Shown: positions 1 through 6,016, counted from the stretch's first letter. The stretch: 6,314 nt of DNA from Deinococcus sp. (GCA_025351205.1 JANXWI010000468.1:1-6314), one strand, 5' to 3'. Numbers and translations are program-made. Notes: generated by a model not told the origin, from the letters alone.

Positions 1-378
1 CAGCGCCCGCAGCAGCCCCTGGAACAGCCGCGCCCGCTGGAGCAGCAGCGCGACGCCCAGCCCCAGCACAATCTGCACTGGTACCCCGATCAGGGTGTAC
101 AGCCCGGTGTTCAGCAGCGCCTGGTGAAAGGTCTGGTCCTGCGCCAGCCGCAGGTAATTGTCCAGCCCAGTGAAGGGGTTATTCTCCTTCAGGATGCTGT
201 ATTTGAACAGGCTCAGCCGGAACGCACTGAGGGTCGGCAGAAAACGCACGACCAGAAAGAACAGCAGCGGCACGGCCAGAAAGGTGTAGGCGGTCAGCGC
301 CTGCCGCTGGCGGATGTTCAGACGGCGTTTCTGTGGGGGACGACCTGGCGCGGCACCGGGCAGCCGGGCCGAGGTCAC
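1..378 (-). CDS. ABC transporter permease, MalF/UgpA type (partial, N-terminal 126 codons)
   Basis: This is the first 126 codons of an inner-membrane permease of a binding-protein-dependent ABC importer; the rest lies beyond the left edge. I translated it from a GTG at 378-376, and the frame stays open to base 1. Residues 1-28 are a basic, proline-rich cytoplasmic leader. A hydrophobic helix spans about residues 29-51 (TAYTFLAVPLLFFLVV), and the segment NPFTGLDNYLRL at about 67-78 matches the conserved periplasmic stretch that follows TM1 in MalF/UgpA-like permeases. A second hydrophobic segment covers about 88-113. The EAA loop that contacts the ATPase would be further downstream. The GTG overlaps the stop of the upstream solute-binding protein as GTGA, suggesting translational coupling, and no ATG occurs in the visible frame. 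Family-level assignment is fairly secure; the substrate cannot be read from this fragment. Confidence 0.87.
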   Translation of the reverse strand, partial: MTSARLPGAAPGRPPQKRRLNIRQRQALTAYTFLAVPLLFFLVVRFLPTLSAFRLSLFKYSILKENNPFTGLDNYLRLAQDQTFHQALLNTGLYTLIGVPVQIVLGLGVALLLQRARLFQGLLRAL

Positions 379-1634
379 TTCTTGTAGAAGCCGTCGAGGA
401 GCTTCTGTTCGTCAGCCGCCGCTTTCCTGATGGCCACCGCCGGGTCTGCGCCTTGGAGCAGCACCGTGTTGATGGCGTCCACCCAGGCCTTGCGCTGCCC
501 GGACTCATCGACAAAGACCGTGCTGTAGGCAAACGGCAGACTGTACACGAAGGGACCGACCACCGGATCCTTGCGCAGCGCCGGGTCGTTGGCGAGCGAG
601 CGGCTGGCCGGAATCTCGCCGACATTCTTTAGCCAGTCGCGCTGGGTCTCGTCGCTGGTCAGGAACTTCAGGAACTTGACGCTCGCCGCCAATTTGTCGC
701 CGGTGGCGTTCTTGGTGATGCCGTTGACCCAGAACGAGCCGAAGTTGGCCCGCATGCCGCCCTGGCCCAGCACCGGCAGCGGCGTCACGCCCCAGTTGAA
801 CTTGGCGGCGCTGGTGATGGTGTTGATGGCGAACGACCCGTCGATGATCATGCCGACCTTGCCCGCAATAAAGGCGTCGCGGTAGCTGTTGTTGCCGGGA
901 AAGAAGTTGGGCACGCCGAGTTTCTGCTTGGTCGCCATGTCGGTGTAGAAGGTCATGGCCTTGACGCCCGCGTCGCTGGCGTACGTGGCGGTCTTTCCGT
1001 CCTTGCTGTACGGCTGGCCGCCGAACTGGCGCAGCAGCACCTCGCGCAGCACGTGGTAGTCCTGACCGTCGGGCTGAATGCCGAAGCCCAGGGTGGTGAA
1101 GCGCGGCGGCGCGCCCTTGACGATTTTCTGCGCGTCCCTGATGAATTCGTCCCAGGTGTGCGGCGGCTGCGTGATGCCCGCCTGCCTGAACAGGTCCTTG
1201 TTGTAGAACACCGCCAGTGTCCGCACGGCGATGGGCAGCGCGTAGTAGCGCCCGTTGGCCTTGCTGATCTTGACCATCGGGGCAAAGGAGGCGTCGATCT
1301 TCGCGGTCGGGAAGTCCTTCTCGGGCAAGGGTTGCAGGTAGCCGCTGTCGAGATACTGCGGCAGCCAGCCGTAATACATGTTCACCACGTCCGGCCCCTG
1401 GCCGGTGGGCACGCTGGTGGCGACCTTCTGGTTATAGGCGTCGTAGGGAAAGTTCTCCTGCTTGACGGTGATGTCGGGGTTGGCCGCCTGGAACTTCTTG
1501 ATCAGCGCGTTCATCTCGGTCACCTTGCTGGCGTAGTCGTACTGCCAGTAGGTGATGGTGACGGGCGCGGCCAGCGTGCTGCTCAGGGCAGAGCCGGTCA
1601 GCAGGGCGGTCAGGGTCAGCAGGGTCTTGTTCAT
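375..1634 (-). CDS. Extracellular solute-binding protein family 1 of an ABC importer (sugar-type)
   Basis: This 419-residue protein is the ligand-capturing component of the importer whose permease follows it. It starts with a Sec signal peptide (MNKT, then a hydrophobic core to about residue 20) with a likely cleavage near TLA-AP at 22-23. There is no lipobox cysteine and no cysteine that I can find in the protein, so it appears to be secreted or periplasmic rather than a lipoprotein. Family hallmarks in order are TITYWQYDY at 26-34, the GQGPDVV segment at 78-84, the GRYYALPIAVRTLAVFYNKD stretch at 128-147 followed by LFRQAGI, TWDEF at 160-164, and a later FIAGKVGMIIDGSFA segment typical of MalE/UgpB-like proteins. 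The length is normal for the family. A strong AAGGAG lies five bases before the ATG. The gene lies 46 bp after the lyase gene and overlaps the permease start by four bases. A carbohydrate or polyol ligand is the family default, but the lyase neighbour leaves open an amino-acid-like or organic-acid ligand. Confidence 0.93.
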   Translation of the reverse strand: MNKTLLTLTALLTGSALSSTLAAPVTITYWQYDYASKVTEMNALIKKFQAANPDITVKQENFPYDAYNQKVATSVPTGQGPDVVNMYYGWLPQYLDSGYLQPLPEKDFPTAKIDASFAPMVKISKANGRYYALPIAVRTLAVFYNKDLFRQAGITQPPHTWDEFIRDAQKIVKGAPPRFTTLGFGIQPDGQDYHVLREVLLRQFGGQPYSKDGKTATYASDAGVKAMTFYTDMATKQKLGVPNFFPGNNSYRDAFIAGKVGMIIDGSFAINTITSAAKFNWGVTPLPVLGQGGMRANFGSFWVNGITKNATGDKLAASVKFLKFLTSDETQRDWLKNVGEIPASRSLANDPALRKDPVVGPFVYSLPFAYSTVFVDESGQRKAWVDAINTVLLQGADPAVAIRKAAADEQKLLDGFYKK

Positions 1635-1639
1635 GGGGT

Positions 1640-1645
1640 CTCCTT
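1640..1645 (-). promoter_or_regulatory. Ribosome binding site of the solute-binding protein gene
   Basis: On the minus strand the bases read AAGGAG, five nucleotides (ACCCC) before the ATG at 1634. It is the best Shine-Dalgarno in the operon, much stronger than the one before the lyase gene. That fits the usual need for more binding protein than permease or enzyme. Confidence 0.8.
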
Positions 1646-1680
1646 GGGGGGCCGGGTCAGGGGAAAGGAATTCGGGGCGG

Positions 1681-3093
1681 TCAGGGGACGGCAGCGTTCC
1701 AGAGGGCCTCGTGGGCGGCGGTGAAGCGGGTCTGCCAGCGCGACTGCTGCTCGACGTCCTGTCGCCAGCAGGCGTCGGCCTGAAGCAGCTGCGCCTTCAC
1801 CTGCCCCGGGGCCGGGCCGCCCAGCGTGGTGCGGCGCTGCACGAAAGTATCGGGGTTCAGGGCGGCCACCACTGTTCCGTCCGGCACATCTATGCCCAGG
1901 GCGCGCACGTCGGCGTCGGTGGCCTGCTGCAAGGTGCGTCCGGCGTTGTGCAGGGCGCTCAGCAGCTCCTGGCAGGCCGTGTGCGCCCGGCGGAAATCCC
2001 CGGTCTGGCGGGCCAGCGTGTCGGCCAGTTCGGTGAGGGTGGTGTCGCCGTGCTCGGCCAGGCCGCGCCAGCGCTGATGGTCGATCTGCGGGTCTTCCAG
2101 CGAGGCGCTCAGCAGTTGCAGCCCCTGCGAGAAGTCCTGCCACAGCAGGCGCAGCGGCTCCTGCACGTCGGTGCCGGGGTCGTTGATGTCGCCGTAGGGC
2201 ACGTTGTGGTTGCTGAACACCACGGCCTGTGCGTAACCCAGCACCTTGCTGAAACGGGTGCGGGCGTGTTCGAGCGCCACCGGATTGCGCTTCTGCGGCA
2301 TCACGCTTGACCCCTGAACCAGGCCGGCTTGCAGGGTGATCAGGCCCTGAGCCGCCCAGTTCAGCAGGTCGTAGAGAGCGCGAGAGAGGTTGAGCGCGCA
2401 GGTGCTGACGGCCCCGGCCAGCTCGGTCTGCCAGTCGCCCGCAGAAACCGCGTCGAGGGTGTTCAGCACCGGGCCGTCAAAGCCCAGCAGCGCGGCGGTG
2501 TACTCCCGGTCCAGCGGATGGCTGCTGCCGGTCATGGCCACCGCCCCGAGCGGACAGAAGTTCAGGCGTCCCAGCGCCCCGTGCAACCGGGCCGTGTCGC
2601 GCGCGAGCGTCTGTTCCACGCCACACAGGTAATGCCCGAGGGTGGTGGGCTGGGCGGGCTGGTGGTGGCTGAACGCGACGATCAATGTGGCGGCCTCGCG
2701 GCGGGCCAGGTCGATCAGCACCCGGCGCAGCGTGCTCAGGTCGCCCAGCGCCCGCATCAGGTTTCCCCGCGCCGCGAGGCGGTAGACGGTCATGTCGAGG
2801 TCGTTGCGCGAGAGCGCCGTTCTCAGTGCCCCGGCAGCACCCGGCGAACGTTCAGAAAGCTCGTGATCCAGAGCAAAAAACAGGTCTTCGACGCCGGGAG
2901 AATACGCCGCTGGCCGGAAGTCTTTCAGACCGTGCATGGCCTCTACGGCCTGCTGAGCATGGGGCGTGCCCACCCGCAGAAGACCCAGGCCGTGCGCCCT
3001 GAGCGCGTCGAGGAAAAATGGCAGCAGATGGGTCCGGGCGTGAAGATAATCCGGCTCCAGCACGGCGCTCAGGTAGACCGGATGCCAGCTCAT
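1681..3093 (-). CDS. Argininosuccinate lyase-like protein (fumarase/aspartase superfamily), atypical N-terminus
   Basis: The 470-residue protein belongs to the superfamily of homotetrameric lyases that eliminate fumarate (or a related leaving group) from succinyl-type substrates. Motifs in order are SRND at 95-98; SHHQPAQPTTLGHY at 142-155, aligned with the THLQxAQP region that carries the catalytic histidine (here probably H143); PLGAVAMTG at 181-189; LDAVSAGDW at 213-221, resembling the ArgH NSLDAVSDRD segment; and the superfamily signature GSSVMPQKRNP at 261-271 with the mobile-loop serine (S262 or S263) and K268. The C-terminal RRTTLGGPAPGQV at 420-432 also matches ArgH. The usual ArgH opening (WGGRF and the following fumarase-like lead-in) is absent. 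The protein instead begins MSWHPVYLSAVLEPDYLH, and the upstream frame is open to a TAG at 3210-3208 without an ATG or GTG, so this start is the only reasonable one. The Shine-Dalgarno is weak (GGGG). Co-orientation with an ABC importer rather than arg genes suggests a catabolic or side-pathway substrate. Superfamily is certain; true argininosuccinate activity is doubtful. Confidence 0.88.
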   Translation of the reverse strand: MSWHPVYLSAVLEPDYLHARTHLLPFFLDALRAHGLGLLRVGTPHAQQAVEAMHGLKDFRPAAYSPGVEDLFFALDHELSERSPGAAGALRTALSRNDLDMTVYRLAARGNLMRALGDLSTLRRVLIDLARREAATLIVAFSHHQPAQPTTLGHYLCGVEQTLARDTARLHGALGRLNFCPLGAVAMTGSSHPLDREYTAALLGFDGPVLNTLDAVSAGDWQTELAGAVSTCALNLSRALYDLLNWAAQGLITLQAGLVQGSSVMPQKRNPVALEHARTRFSKVLGYAQAVVFSNHNVPYGDINDPGTDVQEPLRLLWQDFSQGLQLLSASLEDPQIDHQRWRGLAEHGDTTLTELADTLARQTGDFRRAHTACQELLSALHNAGRTLQQATDADVRALGIDVPDGTVVAALNPDTFVQRRTTLGGPAPGQVKAQLLQADACWRQDVEQQSRWQTRFTAAHEALWNAAVP

Positions 3094-3285
3094 CCGGACC
3101 CCGACAGTTTGGAACCCGTAAAAGCTGAACAGAACACTGGAATTGAGGCGGGTGGAGGTGGGCTGCGGGCAGGTCCGACTCGGGCTGACGGGTTCCGGTT
3201 CAAGGCCCTATCTTAATCGATTCTGCTGCCGTGTGGGCCTGAACAATCACGACAGGCGGCGGGCACGTGACAGGGGGCGCCCTTT

Positions 3286-3302
3286 CTTCACGTTCCGTGA
3301 AG
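3286..3302. promoter_or_regulatory. 17-bp palindrome, possible operator or small hairpin
   Basis: The bases read CTTCACG-TTC-CGTGAAG, a perfect inverted repeat with 7-bp arms and a three-base centre. It lies eight bases outside the left end of the MITE-like element and about 190 bases upstream of the lyase gene. There is no T-tract and no upstream gene for it to terminate, so a protein binding site is the more natural reading. No transcription factor family is identified. Confidence 0.35.
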
Positions 3303-3366
3303 TTCCTCTTAGAGCAGTTGTCTAAATTCCGGTACGAGAGAACAACCAGGGCGTCCCTCCATTGTG

Positions 3367-3384
3367 TTGGGCAGAACGGACGCG
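3367..3384 (+). repeat. Repeat unit A, copy 1
   Basis: TTGGGCAGAACGGACGCG occurs here and again, identically over 18 bases, at 3480-3497. Its first 16 bases occur at the right edge of the window. This copy lies in the left half of the MITE-like element and is separated from its partner unit B by 39 bases. Confidence 0.8.
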
Positions 3385-3423
3385 CCTTCTTGGTCAGGAC
3401 AGCGCCGTTGACGACGCTTGACC

Positions 3424-3441
3424 GCTGGGCACGCCTGCCCG
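3424..3441 (+). repeat. Repeat unit B, copy 1
   Basis: GCTGGGCACGCCTGCCCG matches the unit at 3498-3515 at 17 of 18 positions. It contains a small hairpin (GGGCA-CGCC-TGCCC). Units A and B are 39 bases apart here but directly adjacent in the second copy. Confidence 0.7.
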
Positions 3442-3479
3442 TCTCCCACCTGCTCGACTAAATTCACTCCCGCCAGTTC

Positions 3480-3515
3480 TTGGGCAGAACGGACGCGGCT
3501 GGCCACGCCTGCCCG
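3480..3515 (+). repeat. Repeat units A and B joined, copy 2
   Basis: Unit A (3480-3497) is followed immediately by unit B, GCTGGCCACGCCTGCCCG (3498-3515). Joined, they form an imperfect hairpin in which GGGCAG at 3482-3487 pairs with CTGCCC at 3509-3514, with an inner GCG/CGC step and a TGGCCA core. The compact form may be the ancestral unit, with copy 1 split by an insertion, or the reverse; one window cannot decide this. Confidence 0.7.
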
Positions 3516-3651
3516 CTCGGTCAAAAAAAGAAGGCTTTTTGACAAATGCTCTAGATCCTCATGCCACACGGATGTGGGGCCGTCCGCTGGCCGTCAGGCA
3601 GCCGACTGGAGCCTTGTTCTGGCACAACATTCGGTCACGGACGACAACATG

Positions 3652-3664
3652 TGAACACCGTTCA
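3652..3664. promoter_or_regulatory. Short palindrome TGAAC-ACC-GTTCA, possible operator
   Basis: A perfect inverted repeat with 5-bp arms and a three-base centre lies about 190 bases upstream of the fasciclin gene and is followed by a T-rich stretch (TCTCTTTTTTAG). Two ACAACAT direct repeats (3624-3630 and 3644-3650) lie just before it. It could be a regulator site for the fasciclin gene. The stem is too weak for a persuasive terminator, and arms this short can arise by chance. Confidence 0.25.
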
Positions 3665-3846
3665 TCTCTTTTTTAGATTCAAGGCTGTTCTGAGTCCGCG
3701 CGTACAATTTGCAAGAAGCGACCGATTTTCACATACAGAGGGCGTGTACTCTTCTCGTAGCAGCGCCGTGATAGACCACAGGCTGCGCCTGACCACCACG
3801 CCAGGTTTCTGTCTGACCGGCGAGAATTAAAAAATATCAGTATCAC

Positions 3847-3851
3847 AGGAG
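3847..3851 (+). promoter_or_regulatory. Ribosome binding site of the fasciclin gene
   Basis: AGGAG lies five bases (acctg) before the ATG at 3857. The bases before it are AT-rich, giving an accessible initiation region. This fixes the start of the downstream gene. Confidence 0.8.
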
Positions 3852-3856
3852 ACCTG

Positions 3857-4327
3857 ATGAAGATCAAGAAACTGTCCGTTCTTTTCGCTGCGTTTGCTGT
3901 CGGAAGCGCCTCGGCCCAGACCAGCACCATTGCGGCCATCGTGTCCAAGGACCCTCAGTTCAGCACCTTGCTCGCCGCCCTGAAGGTCGCTGGCCTGGAC
4001 AAGACGCTGGCAGGCAAGGGGCCGTTCACGGTGTTCGCGCCCACCAACGCCGCGTTCGCCAAGATTCCCAAGGCCACCCTCGACGCGCTCCTGAAGGACA
4101 AGGCCGGACTGACCAAGGTGCTGACCTACCACGTGGTGGCGGGCAGTGTCATGGCCGCCGACGTGGTCAAGCTGAAGTCGGCCAAGACCGTCCAGGGTTC
4201 GTCGGTCAAGATCGCGGTCATGGGCAAGAGCGTGATGATCGACAAGGCCAACGTGACCAAGACCGACATCAAGGCGTCGAACGGCGTGGTCCACGTGATC
4301 GACACCGTCTTGATGCCCGGCATGTAA
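3857..4327 (+). CDS. Secreted fasciclin (FAS1) domain protein
   Basis: This 156-residue protein consists of a signal peptide and one FAS1 domain. Residues 1-20 have a basic start (MKIKK), a hydrophobic core and an ASA-Q cleavage site at about 20-21, so it should be exported to the envelope or medium. The FAS1 domain fills residues 22-154. It shows the opening TIAAIVSKDPQFSTLLAAL, the H1 motif FTVFAPTNAAFAKIP at 57-71, the YH pair at 91-92 within VLTYHVVAG, and the closing H2 motif NGVVHVIDTVLMP at 142-154. Small single-FAS1 secreted proteins are common in bacteria and are linked to adhesion or cell-surface interactions; a specific role cannot be given here. There is no lipobox, sortase signal or transmembrane anchor. 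The gene has a good AGGAG site, its own terminator 30 bases downstream, and no obvious operon partner, so it is probably a single-gene unit. Confidence 0.95.
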   Translation: MKIKKLSVLFAAFAVGSASAQTSTIAAIVSKDPQFSTLLAALKVAGLDKTLAGKGPFTVFAPTNAAFAKIPKATLDALLKDKAGLTKVLTYHVVAGSVMAADVVKLKSAKTVQGSSVKIAVMGKSVMIDKANVTKTDIKASNGVVHVIDTVLMPGM

Positions 4328-4359
4328 ACTCCGTGCCGGGGCCATGTTCTGCCCCGCTC

Positions 4360-4391
4360 AACGTCCACTGCGGTCTGGTGGGCGTTTTTTT
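4360..4391 (+). terminator. Intrinsic terminator after the fasciclin gene
   Basis: A nine-pair stem (AACGTCCAC at 4360-4368 with GTGGGCGTT at 4378-4386, including one G-U pair) closes a nine-base loop. The stem is followed by a run of seven Ts at 4385-4391, the first two of which pair in the stem. It starts 33 bases after the TAA and should separate the fasciclin transcript from the photolyase-like gene. The 240 bases between it and the next start hold no other gene that I can support. Confidence 0.85.
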
Positions 4392-4633
4392 ATGTCTTGA
4401 GCTGGGGGGTCTATGGTCCGTGCCTCCCCCGCCCTCCGGGAAACCCGCCGAGCTGATTGCAGAGGGCCAGGCCGAGGGGAAACGAAGGGACGCCCCTGGA
4501 CGCGACCTGCCCGCCTGGAACCGGTTGACGGTGAACTGGAGCTTGTTCAGGACGCGGCAGTCGAATGTTCTCTACCGTCTGCCTGCGCCCCAGGCCACTG
4601 TTTTCTGCGCGCCGGGATGGCAGACTGCGCGGC

Positions 4634-6016
4634 GTGTCCAAGCTGCCCGCCGCCCCGTTGCCACCAAGCCTGCAAGGCGTGCCCGCCGCCCAGCTGTTTC
4701 CCGAAGTCTTTGCCCGCGACCCGCACCACCAGGGCTTCGCGCGTGGGGGCAGGTCGGCGGCACAAGACGCCCTCGGGCAGATCGATCCGGTGACCTACGG
4801 ACGCGACCGCTCGCACCTCGACGGCCATGTCAGCCGGCTCTCACCCTACCTGCGTCACGGCGTCCTGACCCTGAACGAGGTGCGGGACGCGGCGCTGGCC
4901 CACGCGCCCAAAACCGCCCCCAGCCGCGTCTGGAAATACGTCAACGAGCTGAGCTGGCACGACTACTTCACCCGCGTCTATGCCGAGATCGGCGAGCTGG
5001 TGTGGCAGGACCTGCACCCTTACCAGACCGGGTTGCCCGCCAGCGCCTACGCCCGCGACCTGCCCGCCGACCTGAGCGCCGCCGAGACCGGCGCGGCCTG
5101 TATCGACGCCTGGTCGCGCGAGCTTCAGGAAAGCGGCTACCTGCACAACCACGTCAGGATGTGGCTGGCCAGCTACCTGGTCCACCACCGCCGCGTCTGG
5201 TGGCAGGCAGGGGCCGCGTGGTTTCTGACCCACCTGCTCGACGGCGATCCGGCCAGCAACAACCTCAACCGGCAGTGGGTGGCGAGCACCTGGCGGGCGT
5301 ACCCCTCCCTGTGGAACCGGGGGAACCTGACCAAGTACGCCGGTGAGCGCTACTGCGCGGCCTGCCCGCTGGCGCAGGGCGGCTGCCCCTTCGACGCGAC
5401 CTACGCGGCCCTGTCGCAGCGGCTGTTTACCGCCAAGAAGGCTGCGCCCGGCGAGACCGGGGCGCTGGACCCTGCCCGTCTCCAGGCCGTGCCCTGGGAA
5501 GGGCCACCGGCTCCAGAAGCCCTGGAGCATGCCGTCGTCTGGGTGCACGGGGACCGCCTCTCGCCCACGCACGAGGCGCTGGTCAGCCATCCGGGGCGAC
5601 CCGCCGTGTTCGTCTGGGACGATGAGTTGCTGCGCCGGTGGGCGGTCAGTGCCAAGCGCCAGACCTTCATCCACGAGTGCGTGCAGGAGCTGCCGGTGCA
5701 CGTGCTGCGCGGTGAGGTGGCAGCCGAAGTCGAGCGCTTTGCCCGCGCCCACGGGGTCAGGGCTGTCGCCACCACACCCAGCCCCAGCCCGCGTTTCGCG
5801 GCCACCGTGGCGGCCCTGGAGAAGGCCGGTCTTCAGGTGCAGGTGTGGCCGGGGCCGGTGTTCGGGGCCAGTCTGACGCCCCTGGACCTGCGCGTCCACG
5901 CCGACTACTGGCGGCAGGTCAGTGCCAGTGCTTTTGGCAAGGCTCCCGCGCCCCCAAAGGCCAAACGGCCCCGCACCAGGAAGGCCGCGTCCGCGCAGGC
6001 GAAAGGCGGGGCGTAA
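4634..6016 (+). CDS. Photolyase/cryptochrome-like FAD-binding protein with reversed domain order and putative Fe-S cysteines
   Basis: The 460-residue protein (GTG start) has a photolyase FAD-binding helical domain at about 30-270: SRLSPYLRHG at 67-76 (the FAD phosphate-binding TSxLSPYL region), ELSWHDYF at 105-112, IDAWSREL with GYLHNHVRMW at about 157-177, and GDPASNNLNRQW at 204-215 (compare D-x-D-x-A-x-N-N of photolyases). Next comes YCAACPLAQGGCPFD at 240-254. A Rossmann-like segment at about 299-410 (VVWVHGDRLSPTHEAL, AVFVWDDELL, RQTFIHECVQEL, then alternating strands and helices) resembles the photolyase N-terminal antenna domain but sits after the FAD domain. C156, C241, C244 and C251 match the spacing logic of FeS-type bacterial photolyases. 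The end (436-460) is a Lys/Arg/Ala/Pro tail that could touch DNA. An ATG at 4565 would add 23 residues, but those codons (AGG, AGA, TCT) are unlike the gene, so I prefer 4634; neither start has a good ribosome site. DNA repair or blue-light sensing is inferred. Confidence 0.85.
   Translation: MSKLPAAPLPPSLQGVPAAQLFPEVFARDPHHQGFARGGRSAAQDALGQIDPVTYGRDRSHLDGHVSRLSPYLRHGVLTLNEVRDAALAHAPKTAPSRVWKYVNELSWHDYFTRVYAEIGELVWQDLHPYQTGLPASAYARDLPADLSAAETGAACIDAWSRELQESGYLHNHVRMWLASYLVHHRRVWWQAGAAWFLTHLLDGDPASNNLNRQWVASTWRAYPSLWNRGNLTKYAGERYCAACPLAQGGCPFDATYAALSQRLFTAKKAAPGETGALDPARLQAVPWEGPPAPEALEHAVVWVHGDRLSPTHEALVSHPGRPAVFVWDDELLRRWAVSAKRQTFIHECVQELPVHVLRGEVAAEVERFARAHGVRAVATTPSPSPRFAATVAALEKAGLQVQVWPGPVFGASLTPLDLRVHADYWRQVSASAFGKAPAPPKAKRPRTRKAASAQAKGGA

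Larger units (their letters stand above)
3310..3553. mobile_element. MITE-like element, 240 bp, with TA-flanked terminal inverted repeats
   Basis: The left end TAGAGCAGTTGTC (3310-3322) and right end GACAAATGCTCTA (3541-3553) are inverted repeats that match at 12 of 13 positions, with looser similarity (a shared AAA and CC) just inside. If the outer TA on each side is a target duplication, the element proper is 3312-3551, beginning GAGCA and ending TGCTC. It is far too short for a transposase and I recognise no transposase fragment, which fits a non-autonomous MITE mobilised in trans. A TA duplication is known for IS630/Tc1-type and for some IS5-group elements, so the parent family is not settled. 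The interior holds two copies of an 18-bp repeat, each followed by a second related repeat, and an AT-rich inverted repeat (TCAAAAA with TTTTTGA) near the right end. It sits between two divergent genes and disrupts neither. Confidence 0.6.
3094..3856. other. Divergent intergenic region without a convincing gene
   Basis: This 763-base spacer separates the minus-strand lyase/transporter operon from the plus-strand fasciclin gene, so it should hold promoters for both. It is visibly less GC-rich than the genes around it, with runs such as a seven-A tract at 3523-3529 and TTTTTT near 3670. The short open frames here do not resemble any protein I know, and their codon choice is unlike the flanking genes. 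It contains the MITE-like element at 3310-3553, palindromes at 3286-3302 and 3652-3664, and an AATCGATT palindrome at 3215-3222 about 120 bases upstream of the lyase start. The 3741-3802 stretch could fold (GGCGTG pairs with CACGCC around an inner CAGGC-TGC-GCCTG hairpin) and may form part of the fasciclin 5' leader. I see no confident -35/-10 pair for either gene. Confidence 0.6.

Noticed and set aside
2329..3216. Plus-strand open frame (295 codons) opposite the lyase gene
   Set aside because: It is antisense to the ArgH-like coding region and has no recognisable domain.
3215..3222. AATCGATT as the core of a LacI-type operator for the ABC operon
   Set aside because: Only the 8-bp core is symmetric, flanking bases do not extend the symmetry, and no regulator gene is in the window.
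3480..3515. CRISPR array or tandem satellite based on the repeated A/B units
   Set aside because: There are only two units in the element, with unequal spacing and no uniform spacers or cas genes.
3309..3569. Minus-strand 86-codon frame spanning the whole MITE-like element
   Set aside because: I considered a transposase remnant, but no transposase motif is visible, there is no ribosome site, and the frame includes both terminal repeats and internal repeats.
3703..3708. TACAAT as a -10 box for the fasciclin promoter, or TTGCAA (starting 3709) as a -35
   Set aside because: TACAAT has no acceptable -35 at 16-18 bases upstream, and TTGCAA pairs only with a poor -10 (CATACA), so neither is reported as a promoter.
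4525..4571. TTGACG (4525-4530) or TTGTTC (4543-4548) as a -35 for the photolyase-like gene
   Set aside because: The matching -10 positions (CAGGAC, TGTTCT) are too poor to support a promoter call.
4333..5346. Long plus-strand open frame (337 codons) overlapping the terminator and the photolyase-like gene
   Set aside because: It is extremely Arg/Pro/Ala-rich, shows no motif, starts inside the terminator region and lies out of frame over a well-supported gene; it is a GC-rich shadow.
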